64,000 nt of DNA from Haematococcus lacustris (Eukaryota > Chlorophyta > Chlorophyceae > Chlamydomonadales > Haematococcaceae). The notes under the pieces are model-generated. The model worked only from the letters and a program-made list of their open reading frames with translations. It did not search any database and was not told the origin of the DNA. The position numbers and the translations under genes are program-made. The DNA lies in assembly GCA_030144725.1 (NCBI GenBank), contig JASKMD010000012.1, forward strand, positions 12,206,621-12,270,620, written 5' to 3'. Of the stretch, positions 23,674 through 45,714 are shown in pieces; the stretch's first letter is position 1, and the number at the start of each line of letters is the position of its first letter.

Positions 23674-24827
23674 ATGGACCCTACAGCTCTATTCAAGCAG
23701 TATGAGGCAGACTACTGCAATAAGTCCACTGACGCTAGTCGCAAAATTACTGTTATAGAGAGCCTTAACGGCGGTAAGGAGACAGCATAGCATAGTTAAA
23801 ACGGCCTGGTGCGATGAGGACCCTGAATATGCAAAGGTTAGGTCGCTGTGGGACGCAGATGCTAGGCGACGAAAGGTGCAAGAGGTCGAAGCAGACCTGA
23901 GGTCTGCGGAGGATGTGGTAGGTGTACGAAACCTCATTTGCCTACCTCAGCATGGAACATCTCTAATCACCCCCCAGCTTGGGTGCAGATTAAACGCATG
24001 GACATGGAGGCAAGGAGCTTGCCTATGGAGCAGAGTCGACCTCTGCTGGTGAATGTCAAAGGCTACAAGGCAGACCTCGTGGCCCTCAAGGAACAAGTCA
24101 AGCGAGCAGCCGCATCAACATCTGTGGTGGATGCCGCCAGAGCAGAGCTGGCAAGTGAAATAAGTTCACCTCCACACAGCTTGTTCTAATGTTACAGGTC
24201 GAGCAACATCCACCTGGTGCTGATACGCCACATCATGTCTGCAGGGTTTGGGAGGGGCTGATTATCACAGCAGCTCAGCAGGCCAGCGTGACAAAATGCT
24301 GACTGCAACCCAGCGCTTGGAGAAGACTAACGATGTGCTACAGTATGGCAGGGAGCAGCTGCAGCAAACCGAGGTGATGCATCGCCTGATGCAGCATCCC
24401 TTCACAGCACTGCCATGCAACAGGCACAATGCATGTGCGGCTGTAAGCGGTCGCATGGCCAGAGTTTTGACTGTGTGTTAACACAGTCTAGCCTCACAGA
24501 ACATGGGTCACCCTCCAGCTAAACTTCTGTGTTTCTTAGATACACAATACATCCTTGTTTGACCAGTGTGCTGCCTTGACATGCGATTTTTGATGAAACT
24601 GTGTGCAGGACCTGGGCGCCAGCATCCTGCAGAACCTACACAGTCAGCGCGAAACCATTATGCACAGCAAGGACACCCTTGCCAGTGCTGACGACAACAT
24701 CTCAAAGGCGCGCAAGCTGCTGTCAGACATGACTCGTCGCATGATGCAGAACAAGCTCATCATGGCCGGCGTCATCTTGTTTCTTCTTGCTGGCATTGCC
24801 ATCATCATTTGGGCCAAGGTTCACTGA
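23674..24827 (+). CDS. VTI1: VTI1-type v-SNARE (Qb)
   Basis: Five exons, 23674-23773, 23859-23917, 23989-24150, 24245-24373 and 24609-24827, total 669 nt (222 aa), the normal size for plant VTI11/VTI12. The protein drives fusion of Golgi/TGN and endosomal vesicles with prevacuolar and vacuolar membranes as the Qb member of SNARE bundles. Visible parts: an N-terminal Habc-type helical region (MDPTALFKQYEADY, RRKVQEVEADLRSAEDV, MDMEARSLP), a SNARE motif from about residue 115 to 198 (SAGQRDKMLTATQRLEKT, LGASILQNLHSQRETIM, DDNISKARKLL) and a C-terminal membrane anchor (about 200-222). The third intron has a GC-AG donor (GCAAGT), needed to keep the frame. The gene is divergent from DDB2 with 268 bp between starts. 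Confidence 0.93.
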
Positions 24828-25177
24828 AGCAAGTCGACTCCAATCTAGAGTCTAGACTCCAGTCTAGAGTCTAGACATTGTATAGTACTGATCATGGTCT
24901 GGCAGCAAAGAGTTCAATTCTTGTTACGAGTTACTCAACTCCGTGCTTCATGCTTGCAATTGTTGATGGGTGTTTAATTCCTGGTCTGCGCATGCAGTGC
25001 TCCGCTGGTTTCACAAGGGAAACGGTCATTTGCTTTTGGTTAATGCTTGCCATGGAGTGTGTCACATGCTTGCTTCGCTGCGCCAGCGGGGATCAATGGC
25101 GCCCGTCATCCACGCTTCACTGGTTGTTGACCACGACTCCTTAACTAACACGCTTAAACGCTCATGCACGTCACACG
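24828..25177. other. Intergenic region VTI1 to ABC1K3
   Basis: About 350 bp. A short CTAGAGTCTAGACTC direct repeat at about 24843-24875 could fold. No gene seen. Confidence 0.5.
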
Positions 25178-35450
<10,273 letters not shown>

Positions 35451-37275
35451 GGTGGGGCTGGGCAACACAGGTTGGTTGACAAGGAGCTGTCAGGGCCACC
35501 CTCACTGGGCCGCAGCGCCCCCAGGTGATGGGTTGACTGCTGTTCTCCCTCACGTCTTCACTCACATGCCTACCTGGCCAGACTTCATGAGGGTGAGCAG
35601 CAGGCATGTGAGTGTGGGCCTATGTGTATGATGTAGGTGGGTGTGTCTGTGTAGGGGGCTGTGTGGGCGAGTGTTGACAGAGCAGGGGCAGTAGGGCGCT
35701 CAAAACCCCGTTGGTGGCTGACCCTCCACGTCCGTCGATTGTAGATCATTCCTCACCATCATCAGTCAGGTAGGGGACTTGAGTGTGATGAGTGTGAGTG
35801 ACTGGGGCAGGGCACTGCGTGATATAGACACGGCGTGTGTGTGCATGAGAGTGCATGGGCATGGGTGCCTGTGTGTTGTCTTGCGTACCGTTTTGATTGG
35901 CTTGGAGGTGGAGGTGGGGGGTTAGGTGGTCCTCTGAAGGAGGGGGACCCAGCCATGGTTGGCAACCAAGGCGGAGGGACTGGCTTCAGTGGGTACACAC
36001 TATCGCCAGCCAGACCACTGGGAATTCGTGAAAGACGTCACACGCTGCTAGAGCCTTCCTTGTAATGGGATTAAATCAGGCCAGGTCAAGCCAGGCCGGA
36101 TTGCCTAAGCCTTGCTTTCCTGTTTGCTCAGCTTGACAATATGGAATTGCTTCGAGTGAGTGTACCAACGTGTTGCAGTGTGCTGGCAGTGCATTGTAGC
36201 ACATCATGTGGCAGCGACACCCGTAACAGGTGGCTACGATACACTGTACTGAGGGTGTTGGGAAGGGAGAGGGTGTGGATCGGCTGTGTTGCGACCAGGC
36301 TGCGTTGTGCTGGGTCATGCTGCTGTCAGCCTTGCACGGGTGGAGCCTTGCACATGTGGAGTAACGGGGCGTGTGTTGGAGTAGTAGGTGCACATCAGCA
36401 TCTACACGGTCAGCAAAAGTGCTGCGAAGAGGGCTGTGAAGAGTGAAGAGGAAAAAGACATGGTGATGATCAGCGCAATGATGGTGACGTGATCGATGTT
36501 GCTGCAACGTCGGTCTGTTCTGCGCGGTAATCGCAATTGTCCATAATGCAGTGGGACTCATCCGTGTGTACAAAGAGGCGCTGCTTACTTGTGTGGATGA
36601 GGCACCAGATTGCCTATAAACCTCCTTTGCGAGCTTTGTAAGCTCTCAAGCTCAATGGTTGGCTTGTGTCCACCAAAGTCCTGCCTCTTTCACAGCGAGG
36701 TTATCTGACTGTCCAAGTCCACCCTCGCCCTGCCTCCTTGCTTATAACATGTAGTGCTGTTGATTGGGCAGGGGCAGACGACACTTGATCGCTGGTTGCT
36801 GTTGCTGTAATCTGTGAAACAATGGTGAAGAGACTCTCAGTGGCCCATGGCCTGCAAGTGCTGCAGCTCGTTGTGCAAGACCTAGTAAGTGGGTGCAGCC
36901 CTGCAGGTCAATCCCTGTGTGTCAAGGTGTGATGGGCTGTATGTACTGCATGTGGCATACCCCATGCCGCTGTGAAAAGCTGAGAGGAGGCACAGCAATG
37001 GGGAATGCACCACGACTGCCTGCCATGGTTTCTTTGGCCTCATTGCTTGCTCATACCCGCCTGCTCCCACCGCCGCCATTCATCCATCCCTGGTGCTGTC
37101 GTTGTTGCGAGTACCACCACAGCCGTTGCTGCAGTGGCAAGAGCCTGTAGCGCATCCTTGCCCCACTCCATCCTCCTCCCCACCCTACCTGCGCCTTGGA
37201 CCCCCCATCCCATCTCTGCGCCCACACCCCTGAAGGCGGGCTGCCGCCCTGAAGCTGCATGCACCCCTCACACCC
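35451..37275. other. Convergent intergenic region ABC1K3 / GT61
   Basis: About 1.8 kb between the two 3' ends. No domain-bearing ORF, RNA gene or strong repeat recognised; presumably both 3' UTRs plus spacer. Confidence 0.5.
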
Positions 37276-40200
37276 TCACACCCTGGCCATCTTGTCCATG
37301 AGGTCCCTCAGGGCTCCGAGTACCTCTGGCACAGGGATGCTGCTGCCGTGGGTGTCCAGGGAGGTGTAGGTGCAGTTGGTCCACCAACATAGGTTGTGAT
37401 AATGGTAATTGCCGATGGAGTTCAACTGCATGGCACAACACACAACAACACAGCAGACAAGCTCTGCCCACAGATAAAGAAAAGAAGAAGAAGAAGAAGA
37501 AGAAAAAGAAGAAAAAGAAGACTCCTCCAGCGTGGAGCCAGTGTGCATCAAGGGAGGAGCTTCTTCTGCTTGAAAGGGGCGCTGCCTGCTCCAACCACCG
37601 CCCTGACCACAAACCTGGTAATGACAACCAGGCATGGTGATGATGCCGGTGGTGATGTTGGTCAGCACACCAGCGTGATTAGGAGCTGTGGGTCGTCAAG
37701 GTGCAAGCTGGTGACTACTGCCCGTAGCAGATCCTGCAACACTAGCTGCAAGTGGCTGCAATGCCCACCATGATCTCCAGTAGAGCTGACGACCCTGGTT
37801 GCATGAAGATCACGTTTGCCAGGGCAGCGCCATGCACGCCCACCATGATGCTTGCACGGCCTGCGCAAGGCACACGGTTGCCTAACACTCGTGACCTACC
37901 TTGCGTCACACAACAACACTGCAACATGCGCAACCCACATTCATGGCCTGCTTTGGGTCACACTACCACACTACAGCATAAGCGGCCTACACGCAGGGTC
38001 TGCTTTGGGTCACGCTGTCACACGTATCTAGACCCTGATGTGGGCTAGCAGGAGTAAGCAGCCAGGACTAGGGTTGGGAAGACGTTTATCAGGGTTCCAG
38101 AGGGTTCAGGCAGTAAATGGAGGACTGAGGGGCGCGTTGGGTAGAGTGGAGAAAGAGAGGAGGAGGGGCACACAGGACGAGACAAGGGTGGTGAAGCAGT
38201 CTGGGGTGAGACTGACCGATGGGACCCAGATGTTGAGGGAAGGGCACGTCACTCAGCTCCACCTCCTGCACACCAGGCAGCACAGCAGCAGTGGGGTGCA
38301 GGGGCCTTTTTGGACCTCTGCCAGCAGCTACTAAACGGCAAACACAGAAAGCACCAGCAGTGGCAGCAGAAAGGTGCAGCACAGGCAGCAGGCAGCTGTA
38401 GCAGCAGCAAAGGAGCTGAAGCTACGGCAGCATTGGCTGAATGGAGGACATTCGCAACTTGCGGGTGACAGGAACAACCAGAGTGGGAGAATATCAAACT
38501 CTCTAAAGCCAAGACAGGTTGTGGCAGCAGGGAAGGAAGGCACCAGCCACAAGCAGGTGTGCCTGCCACACCACAGCAGCAGCAACCAGGCCGCTCGTCT
38601 CATGCCCAGCCACGCCATGCAAGCACACCTCAACATCAACATAGTGTGGGAAAGAGTCGCAGCAACGCTTGCAAGCCAATGCCGTGCCATGACGCCCTGA
38701 GGGTGATGATGATGATGATGAGGAGGAGGAGGAGGGTGACAGTGATGGAGGAAAATGATGATGATGAGGACGAGGGTGATGATGATGAGTGTTGGTAGAT
38801 CAGCTGGGTGACAGTCTCTGTAGTGGCATGAGGTGCTGGACTGCTGCCCCCTCTGCTGCCGGGCTGGCTCAGGTCCCCACCTCCAGGCGGTAGGACACAA
38901 ACGACTCCCTGCAGGCCTCCAGCGCCCGGCGCCCTGAACGCAGCCGGCCCTTGCTCTGGGAGCGGAAGCAGGCCTGGGCGTTCCAGTCCATGATGGCCTG
39001 GGCATATGCCAGCGGTTATGTGCCAGGGTCAGGGCAAGGGTCAGGGTCAGGGTCAATGGCTGGATCAGGGGGTGGGGCATGGGCAGAGGCAGAGGAGACT
39101 ACAGAACAAGTCAGCCCAAGAGCTATGAGCGTGGTAGTCGACCAGTAGGGCAGGTTCAGGCAGCCACCAGCAGCTGAGCTGCTCACCTTGTGCATGGCGA
39201 GCAGCAGCTCATCCTCATTATGAAACCGGCGCTGCGCCTGCCAGCCATTGAGGCGCGCCCCTTGCAGAGCCTCATAGTTGCGGCGCGAGATCCACAGCAC
39301 GTACTTCACCACCACTGGCCCACCCACGATGCGGCCCCACATGGACATGTCCTGCTGCTGCCAGCTGGGCTGGCCTGCAGGGCCCAGTATGTGCAGCTGT
39401 TCCTTGGCGAAGGCGGGGAGTGGGGGGGCTGGTGCAGGGAAGCTGGGTGGCTGCGTGACCAGCTGCTGGCGGCCCAGGTGGTAGGGGAACATGGAGCGCA
39501 GCAGCAGGCTGGTGGCGGTCAGCAGGGTGGACCTGAGTAAGGAGGGGTGGGTGAACAGGGAGGTGGGTGGGTGGCTGGGTCTTGCTGGGCCAGCTCCCAG
39601 GCTGCTGCTCCTGGATCCTCTGATCATGCTGCACCTGCACCCTGAGCTCCCATTCAATGCCGCATTGGCAGCACCCCTTAGCACCTAATGCATCCCGCAT
39701 TGAAAGGGAAGAAGGGGCTGCGGGTGCAAGTGCAGGTGCAGGTGGTGGAGCTGGCGATGTGGGGAAAGGAGCACTTTCAGAGCAGTCAATGGGAGGAGAG
39801 ACAGGAAGTAGCAGTGGTGGGGGCTGAGGGATGGTGAAGGGTGAGAGATGGTGAGGGGTAAGGGGGCGAGGCCCGGGCCCAGAGCATTGCAGCAGCACAG
39901 CGCACCTGCACGGCAAGGGGTGCCCCACGCCTGTATGGCACAGGAGGGAGCGCTCCCCTAAGCGGTGGACGATGACCTGCCTGCAACAGGTGAACCACCA
40001 CACATGTCAGCTGGCTGGCCAAGCAGGCAGGCAGGCAAGCAGGTGTGTGGGCGGGCAGGTGAACAGGCAGGCAGGCAGGCGGTCCGGCGGGCAGGCGGGC
40101 GGGCGGGCAGAAAGGCAGGCAGGTGGGCACGCAGCCTGGCCCTGAGGCAGCCTAGAGCGTGGCTGCAATGCCAAACATGCAAGCAGGCTAAAGCTGGAGG

Positions 40201-43091
40201 ACGCATAGCTAGGGTAGAGTGGGAGGGGAGGCTCACTCACTCCACCCCACCTCACCAGACCCTACCCCACCCACCAACCCCACTGTTGAGGGAGGCAACC
40301 TCTCATCCCTCCTCATCCCTAACCCTCCTTTGCTCCATTCCTCACAAGGCTGCACACCTAACCCTACAAGCTCCTCACTGCCGTTGCCCAAGCCTACATC
40401 TAAAGCAGGTGTGACACCCCGCCCCACCCCGCCCCGCTCACTCACCCCATCCCACCCCGCTCACCCAACCCGCCCACCCACCCACCCCACTCCACCCCGC
40501 CCACCCACCCGCCCCATCTCACCCCGCTCACCCACCCCGGCCACCCACCCACCCCACTCCAGGCCGCCCACCCCGACCCAACCTGAAGCATGTGTTGGGT
40601 GGGAAGGGCTGTGTCCTCAACCGCCTCAGAGGCCAGGGGTGACTCAGGCGCCGCCAAATCTTGTCAAAGGCTGCAACAGGGTAAAAGTCTGCCAGCACTA
40701 CCTGCAGCGCCACACCCCACTGGCCACTGGCCCCCGCAAATGCGTGCCTGTGCTTGTCCAGCAAGGTAAACCCCTTGGTCAGGCCTGTGCTAACCAGTGA
40801 TAATTTTTTGCGTAATGCGTAACGATCGCAACCAAAAGCTTGTTTTCCAGGCCTAGCTTTCGTTACCAAACGGGCCCTTGCGTTGGCTGGCACTGCTAAC
40901 CCTCGGTCAGGCCCAACTCAACTCGACAGACTTCAGGTTGGGTGCAGACTGCTACTGCTGTTGTTGTGCTGCTGCTGTTGTTGTGCTGCTGCTGTTATTG
41001 TGCTGCTGCTGTTGTTGTGCTGCTACTCACCCTGACAGACTGTGTGTCTGTGCTTGCCCATTGGCCACGTCAAAACCCTAGTGCTGGCATTCAGGTATGG
41101 AGGGGAGTGGGCGAGTCACACCTAACTGGGTCAGGCCTGCTCCGGTAGACGACTGCTTGTGAGAGCCAACTCTGTTCACATCCTCAGGCATCCTCAGGCA
41201 TCACACGCACCAGCTGTGTGTGTCTGAGTGTGTGCTTTGCTGTAGCTGCAGCTGAATTGCAGTCTGGTGGTCATCCAGGAAGCTGCCAGGAAGCTGCCAT
41301 ACATGCAGCTGGAGCATAGTCTGGCTGCAGTCAGGCGCTCCTGGGCATAGCCTAGTACCTGCTGCTCCAGGCTGCCCTGACTACACTGCCTTGGCAGCAT
41401 TGCTGCGCGCCGCGCCCCGCACTGCCCTGCTCGGATGTGGCCTGGAACTGTCACTGGTCGACCAAAGCCTGGGCGCTGCTGCTGCTGCTGTGGTGGTGGT
41501 GGTGCTGCTCCTGCTGTGGTGGTGCTGCTGCTGCTGCCGTTGCTGCTGTGGTAGTGGTGCTGTTGTGCTGCTGTTGTGCTGCTGTTGTGCTGCTGCTGCT
41601 GGGTTGCAGCAACCACTAGAGCACGAGGTAGAGCAGGGACCTAGACCACAGCCTGCAGCACGATATGGTCTACAGCCAGGCTGAGGCGGAGCACAGAGCA
41701 ACTGACCTGGACGCCTGTGCTGTTGACCTCTGGCAGCTCCAGGGCCATGAGTGAGAACAGCCCATTAACAACGTCCTCAAGGTGGTGGAAGGCATTGCTC
41801 ACGTCCTGCCTGCTCTGAGGCAGCAGGCACACGGGACTTGCGCATGACTCAGCATGACTCCATGGGGGGCCAGATGGGCAGGGGGAGGGCAGCAGTGCTA
41901 ATGTCCTCGGGAGTCTTGAGCAGGAAACACAGGGTGGTGAAGCCAGTGGCCCCCCTCCCACCCACTGATCTCAGTCCCCTCCCCATCCCTCCCCAACGCC
42001 CTGCCTCCCTGCCCCACCCTGGCACCCCTGCCCTTCCCTAACGCTGCTGCTTTCCCCTGCCAACCCTGCTCCCTGCGCCGCGGTGCAGCCCCCTGGCCCC
42101 TCCCCCCTACTTTCGCACCGGATGACAAAGATCACTGGGTGCAGCACGATGCTGCTGCACTGCAATGGTGGGCCGTCACCTCCCTGCGCATCCATGCCCC
42201 GCACCAGCACCATGCTGTGCACCGAGTCGCCCTCCACCGCCTGCACACAAAACACCAGCAGTGCCCAGGCAGTGGCATATCCAAGGTGCATGGCCCATGG
42301 CGGGGTGACACATGGGCATGGGTGGCAGAGGGAAGGGGAGTCATGTGAATAGTGAAGTGAATAGTGGATAGTGAAGTTGTGAACCACAGCAATACCGGTA
42401 ATGTGAAGTTGTGAATAATAACATCGATAACGGTGCTGCTGGTGCTCCCCATTCCTGCGCCTGTGCTCAGTGCTCCGGCTTTAGCACACGCAAGGGCAGC
42501 ATTCCTGGCCTAGGCATGCAGGGACGCACACTGTTAGCCTGTCTGCCTCCCCTTCCACGCCCAGAACCCAGGATGACACAAACCTCTCACTTTGTAAGCT
42601 GGGGAGCCTTTGCACATCTGGCAGGCGGCTCGAAAAGCCCCAGGCAAGGGGGCAGGGTAGTAGCCCTGACTGGCTGCTCCCTTGTGGCTGCTGGGCTGGC
42701 CCAAGAAGGCGAATGAGCTGGTGAGCTGGACGTTGTGCATGACAGAAGCTATGAAGTCCCACGATCGGTGGTCCACATGTGGCCGAGTGGGGGTGAACCG
42801 CGTTGACACCACGGAGGGGCCCAACACCCCCCCTTGCGGCTCCAAGCCACTGGGCGCAGGGCTGTCGCAACTGGGCTTGCATAGCTCAGCGTGGTTACTG
42901 CGCCAGTCATGCAGAAGCCCATCACCCATGGTGGCGTCGCACGCTTGTACGGCATCGGGGGCGAGGTGCTGCTTAGCATAGTCCAGGTGTCGAGACAGCG
43001 CGGCATAATTGAAGGTGTCGACTTCGACAGCTGCGCCGGGCTGCTTGCGCGCAGCTAACACTAATAAGAGCAAGACTGAAGCGATGCGCAT
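37276..43091 (-). CDS. GT61-family glycosyltransferase (DUF563 type)
   Basis: Ten exons: 43091-42591, 42240-42119, 41809-41707, 40701-40583, 39980-39906, 39532-39187, 38997-38881, 38265-38226, 37860-37769, 37425-37276. Total 1665 nt, 554 aa, in frame. The ATG chosen starts MRIASVLLLLVLAARKQPG, a signal peptide or type II anchor; an upstream in-frame ATG at 43190 would bury it. Family marks: NAFHHLEDVVN, the basic KYVLWISRRNYE strand followed by FHNEDELL, then VGVHGAALANVIFMQPGS (HGAAL at 484-488), the GT61 hallmark. The C-terminus has Cys/aromatic NLCWWTNCTYTSL. GT61 enzymes transfer xylose, arabinose or GlcNAc in the ER/Golgi; which sugar is used here cannot be told. The donor at 38225 is weak (GTCCCA). 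Start is followed upstream by about 550 bp of gene-poor DNA. Confidence 0.82.
40799..40893. mobile_element. Fragment related to the DDB2-intron MITE
   Basis: TTTTTTGCGTAATGCGTAACG through GCGTTGGCTGGC matches, inverted, about 22045-22140. It lies in GT61 intron 3. Confidence 0.6.
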
Positions 43092-43859
43092 GGCAAGGGC
43101 GCCCGCAGCGTTTGTCAGTGCCTGAGCCTCACACTGCTTAATGCCCCTGGGTCCCCAGGTCCCACGGTCAAACACTCCTAAGAAGCGCAATGAGACTGCG
43201 TGGTGCCCAGTGCTGCTTACCTAAACTCCGTGTCTCACGCGTCTAAGACTCGCGGCCGCCTAACAAAACTCCGACTCTCACGGTGCAGGTGGCCGGTGTA
43301 GGCTAGGGCCCTAATGGCTTACCGAAGACGAAAGCACGAAAGCCAGCAGACGAAGTTAGTGACGCGGCCGGGACATCCCGGTTTAAGCCCCTATCGGGAC
43401 ATCCAAGCACCACGCAGGCAGGCCCGAGCAGCAGCTCAGCAGCACCCAGGGAAGGCCCCGTGTCAGGTGCGCCTGCCTCGAAGTGTTTGACCGGTCCATT
43501 ATGCTCGGCGGGTCCAGCCCAAAATGTCGGCGTCGCACACACTGAAGTAATGCGACGCGCCACCTACGCACTCGTTGTTCTATGTGTTACGGTTGTCAGG
43601 TTGATATCGGGGGTGACCATGTGTATTGGACCTCACCTTCGCCCCAATGTCCCTCGGACCGCCTACGGTTGCCGGCTCTGTGGGGTGGGGTGGGGTGGGG
43701 TGCCATGAGGTGCCGCCCCCCCCCCCCCCCCCCCCCCAGCCCAGGCCCCCCCTCCACCTGCCCAGGAGCCACCCCCTCCCCCACCTGCCCAGGGACCCCC
43801 CCCCCTCCCCCAGCCCGGGCCCAGCCCCCCCCTGCTGCACCTGGCCCAGCCCCACCACC
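43092..43859. other. Intergenic, GT61 5' flank to Fanzor relic
   Basis: Probable GT61 promoter and 5' UTR in the first part. 43719-43737 is a poly-C run of about 19. Pro-rich open frames at 43730-43860 are the low-complexity linker leading into the relic that follows. Confidence 0.45.
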
Positions 43860-44073
43860 CCAAGCCACCCCATGGGGCAGGTGGCTGGACTGTGACACCC
43901 ACTCGTGCCTCAACTTCCAGCGCATTGGGGTAAGCATGCAGCGCCCCCTGGAGCTGTGCAGCTGGAAGGGCTTGGAGGCTCTGCATGCCGTTGGCAAGGA
44001 GTACCAGCAGGGCTACAAGCTGGTCAGTGTCCGGCTGCCTAAGGTTAGGCAGCGATTGCACCGGGCTGCAGAG

Positions 44074-45153
44074 CAGTGCTGGGCGATTGGGTAATAATGT
44101 AATAAGTCGGTAATAATTTAGCGCAAAAAACGGTAATAAGTCGAAAAAATCGTCCTTAAAATGAGTGAACTTTATTACATCGGTAATAGCTCCACCGCCC
44201 GTCTGGTACTCCGCTTATTACTTATCTCCCCAACAATGTATCCCATCTTCCGCAAACCCCAAAGCGTCTGGTACTCCGCTTATTACTTATTACAGCTCAG
44301 CGAGTTCTGCAAGGCGGCCACACTGCTAATTGTGACAGTCCCAGGCTCAGTGGAGGAGGAGCGCCCCTTTTCTGCCATGAACTTCATCAAGGACGAGAGG
44401 CGCAACAGCCTCAGTGCCAACCTGTCCAGCACTTTGCGTGTGTACCTTGACAAGACCTTCACCCTCAAGACGTTCCTCTACAAAGAAGCCATTGATTACT
44501 GGATGGCTGGGGCATCTGCCAGGGGCCGTTACCTAGGGCACAGGGCCTAGGGCTACAGCCCAGCCTGTTGCATGCTGACCCACTAGGGCTAGGGTGTGGG
44601 GCTACAGCCCAGCCCTGTTGCATGCTGACCCACTAGGGCTAGGGTGTGGGGCTACAGCCCAGCCCTGTTGCATGCTGACCCACTAGGGCACAGGGTCTAG
44701 GGCTCAGCCCAGCCTGTTGTATGCTGACCACTAGGGCACAGGGTCGTGAGCTACAGCCCAGCCTGTTGCATGCTGACCCACTAGGGCACAGGGTCTAGGG
44801 CTCAGCCCAGCCTGTTGTATGCTGACCACTAGGGCACAGGGTCGTGAGCTACAGCCCAGCCTGTTGCATGCTGACCCACTAGGGTTAGAATGTGGGGCTA
44901 CAGCCTAGCCTGTTGCATGCTGACCCACAAGGGCTGGGGTGTGGGGCTATGTAAGATACATTGCATCCAGGTCCTACAGGGGAGTATGCTGTAATTGTCT
45001 AAAGTTAAATGGCGATTTTTGCGATTTCTTTTGGTTAACATTAACTAATCAACTAATTAGTTAATTATTATATATTTAAAGTAATAAAAAACTTTTGTTT
45101 TGATGTTTTTTATTACACTGAGTAATACGTCTTTGGCGAATCGCCCAGCACTG
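44074..45153 (+). mobile_element. hAT-superfamily element (non-autonomous relic), 1080 bp
   Basis: Terminal inverted repeats CAGTGCTGGGCGATT are flanked by a perfect 8-bp target duplication CTGCAGAG (44066-44073 and 45154-45161), the hAT signature. Inside, the plus frame ending at 44550 encodes the hAT C-terminal dimerisation region (TVPGSVEEERPFSAMNF, DERRNSLSANLSS). The rest of the transposase is absent. 44540-44960 is a tandem repeat. Ends are AT-rich (TAATAATG, TTAATTATTATATA). Confidence 0.9.
44540..44960. repeat. Tandem repeat of about 57-61 bp inside the hAT relic
   Basis: About seven units containing CAGCCCAGCCTGTTGCATGC and TGACCCACTAGGG. Confidence 0.9.
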
Positions 45154-45257
45154 CTGCAGAGTACCGGCAGGATATTGATGGCGGGGCCCGCAACAACCTA
45201 TACTATAGGCTATAGGGCCTAGTGGGTTTGACAGGCTGTTAAGCATTGAGCTGTTAG

Positions 45258-45400
45258 TTTGATGGGATGCCCAGTGGTCCCCAGTCGGCTGGAACGAACA
45301 TGCCACCTGTGTGTAGGGATCGTCCCTGGGATGCCCACTTGCCCAGTGGTCTCCGGTTGGCTGGAACGAACGTGCCACCGGTATGGGGGTTGTGGTTATG
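45258..45400. repeat. Direct duplication downstream of subfamily B relic
   Basis: Two copies of GGGATGCCCA...CAGTGGTC, CGG-x-TGGCTGGAACGAAC and GTGCCACC about 75 bp apart. Possibly part of the element 3' region; no coding. Confidence 0.7.
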
Positions 45401-45714
45401 AAGGGTGCGACCGAGGACGCATCGTATTGATTGGAGTAGCTGAGTGAGATTATCCACAGTCAAACATGTTGTTCCTTGATGAACTAGTTGTGTTTGCCTG
45501 AAGTGGGCAACTGTCTAGGTCCTGGAGTGTTGGGTTCAGAGTCTGTATGGTTATAGATTAGTAGGTTCAGAAGGGGGACAGAAGGATTCAGAAGCTGCAT
45601 GCCCCGTCATAATATGTTAGGTATGAAAAAGGACAAACCGCAATGTTAGGTTGCATGCCCCAGTCCAGCTTTGAATCCCGTCAAGCGTACCGAGAGCATT
45701 GAATCGTGGCAAAG

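Larger units (their letters stand above)
43860..45215 (+). pseudogene. Fanzor-type C-terminal fragment, subfamily B, split by a hAT insertion
   Basis: The plus strand encodes GRWLDCDTHSCLNFQRIG (about 43877-43930), a decayed RuvC-III/zinc-finger-distal motif whose intact form is DRD-x-N-A/x. It continues with SMQRPLELCSWKGLEAL and KEYQQGYKL-x-x-VRLPKVRQRLHRAAE. At that point a 1080-bp hAT relic interrupts it. Coding similarity resumes after the target duplication with YRQDIDGGARNN. The same C-terminal design is seen inverted at 59560-60055. The catalytic Asp-Arg-Asp and Asn have degenerated (DCDTHS), so the copy is inactive. Only the last part of the gene is here. Confidence 0.65.

Noticed and set aside
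41870..41945. Candidate GT61 exon reading TTLCFLLKTPED
   Set aside because: No usable acceptor. The exon at 41809 joins exon 2 in phase and gives the family motif.
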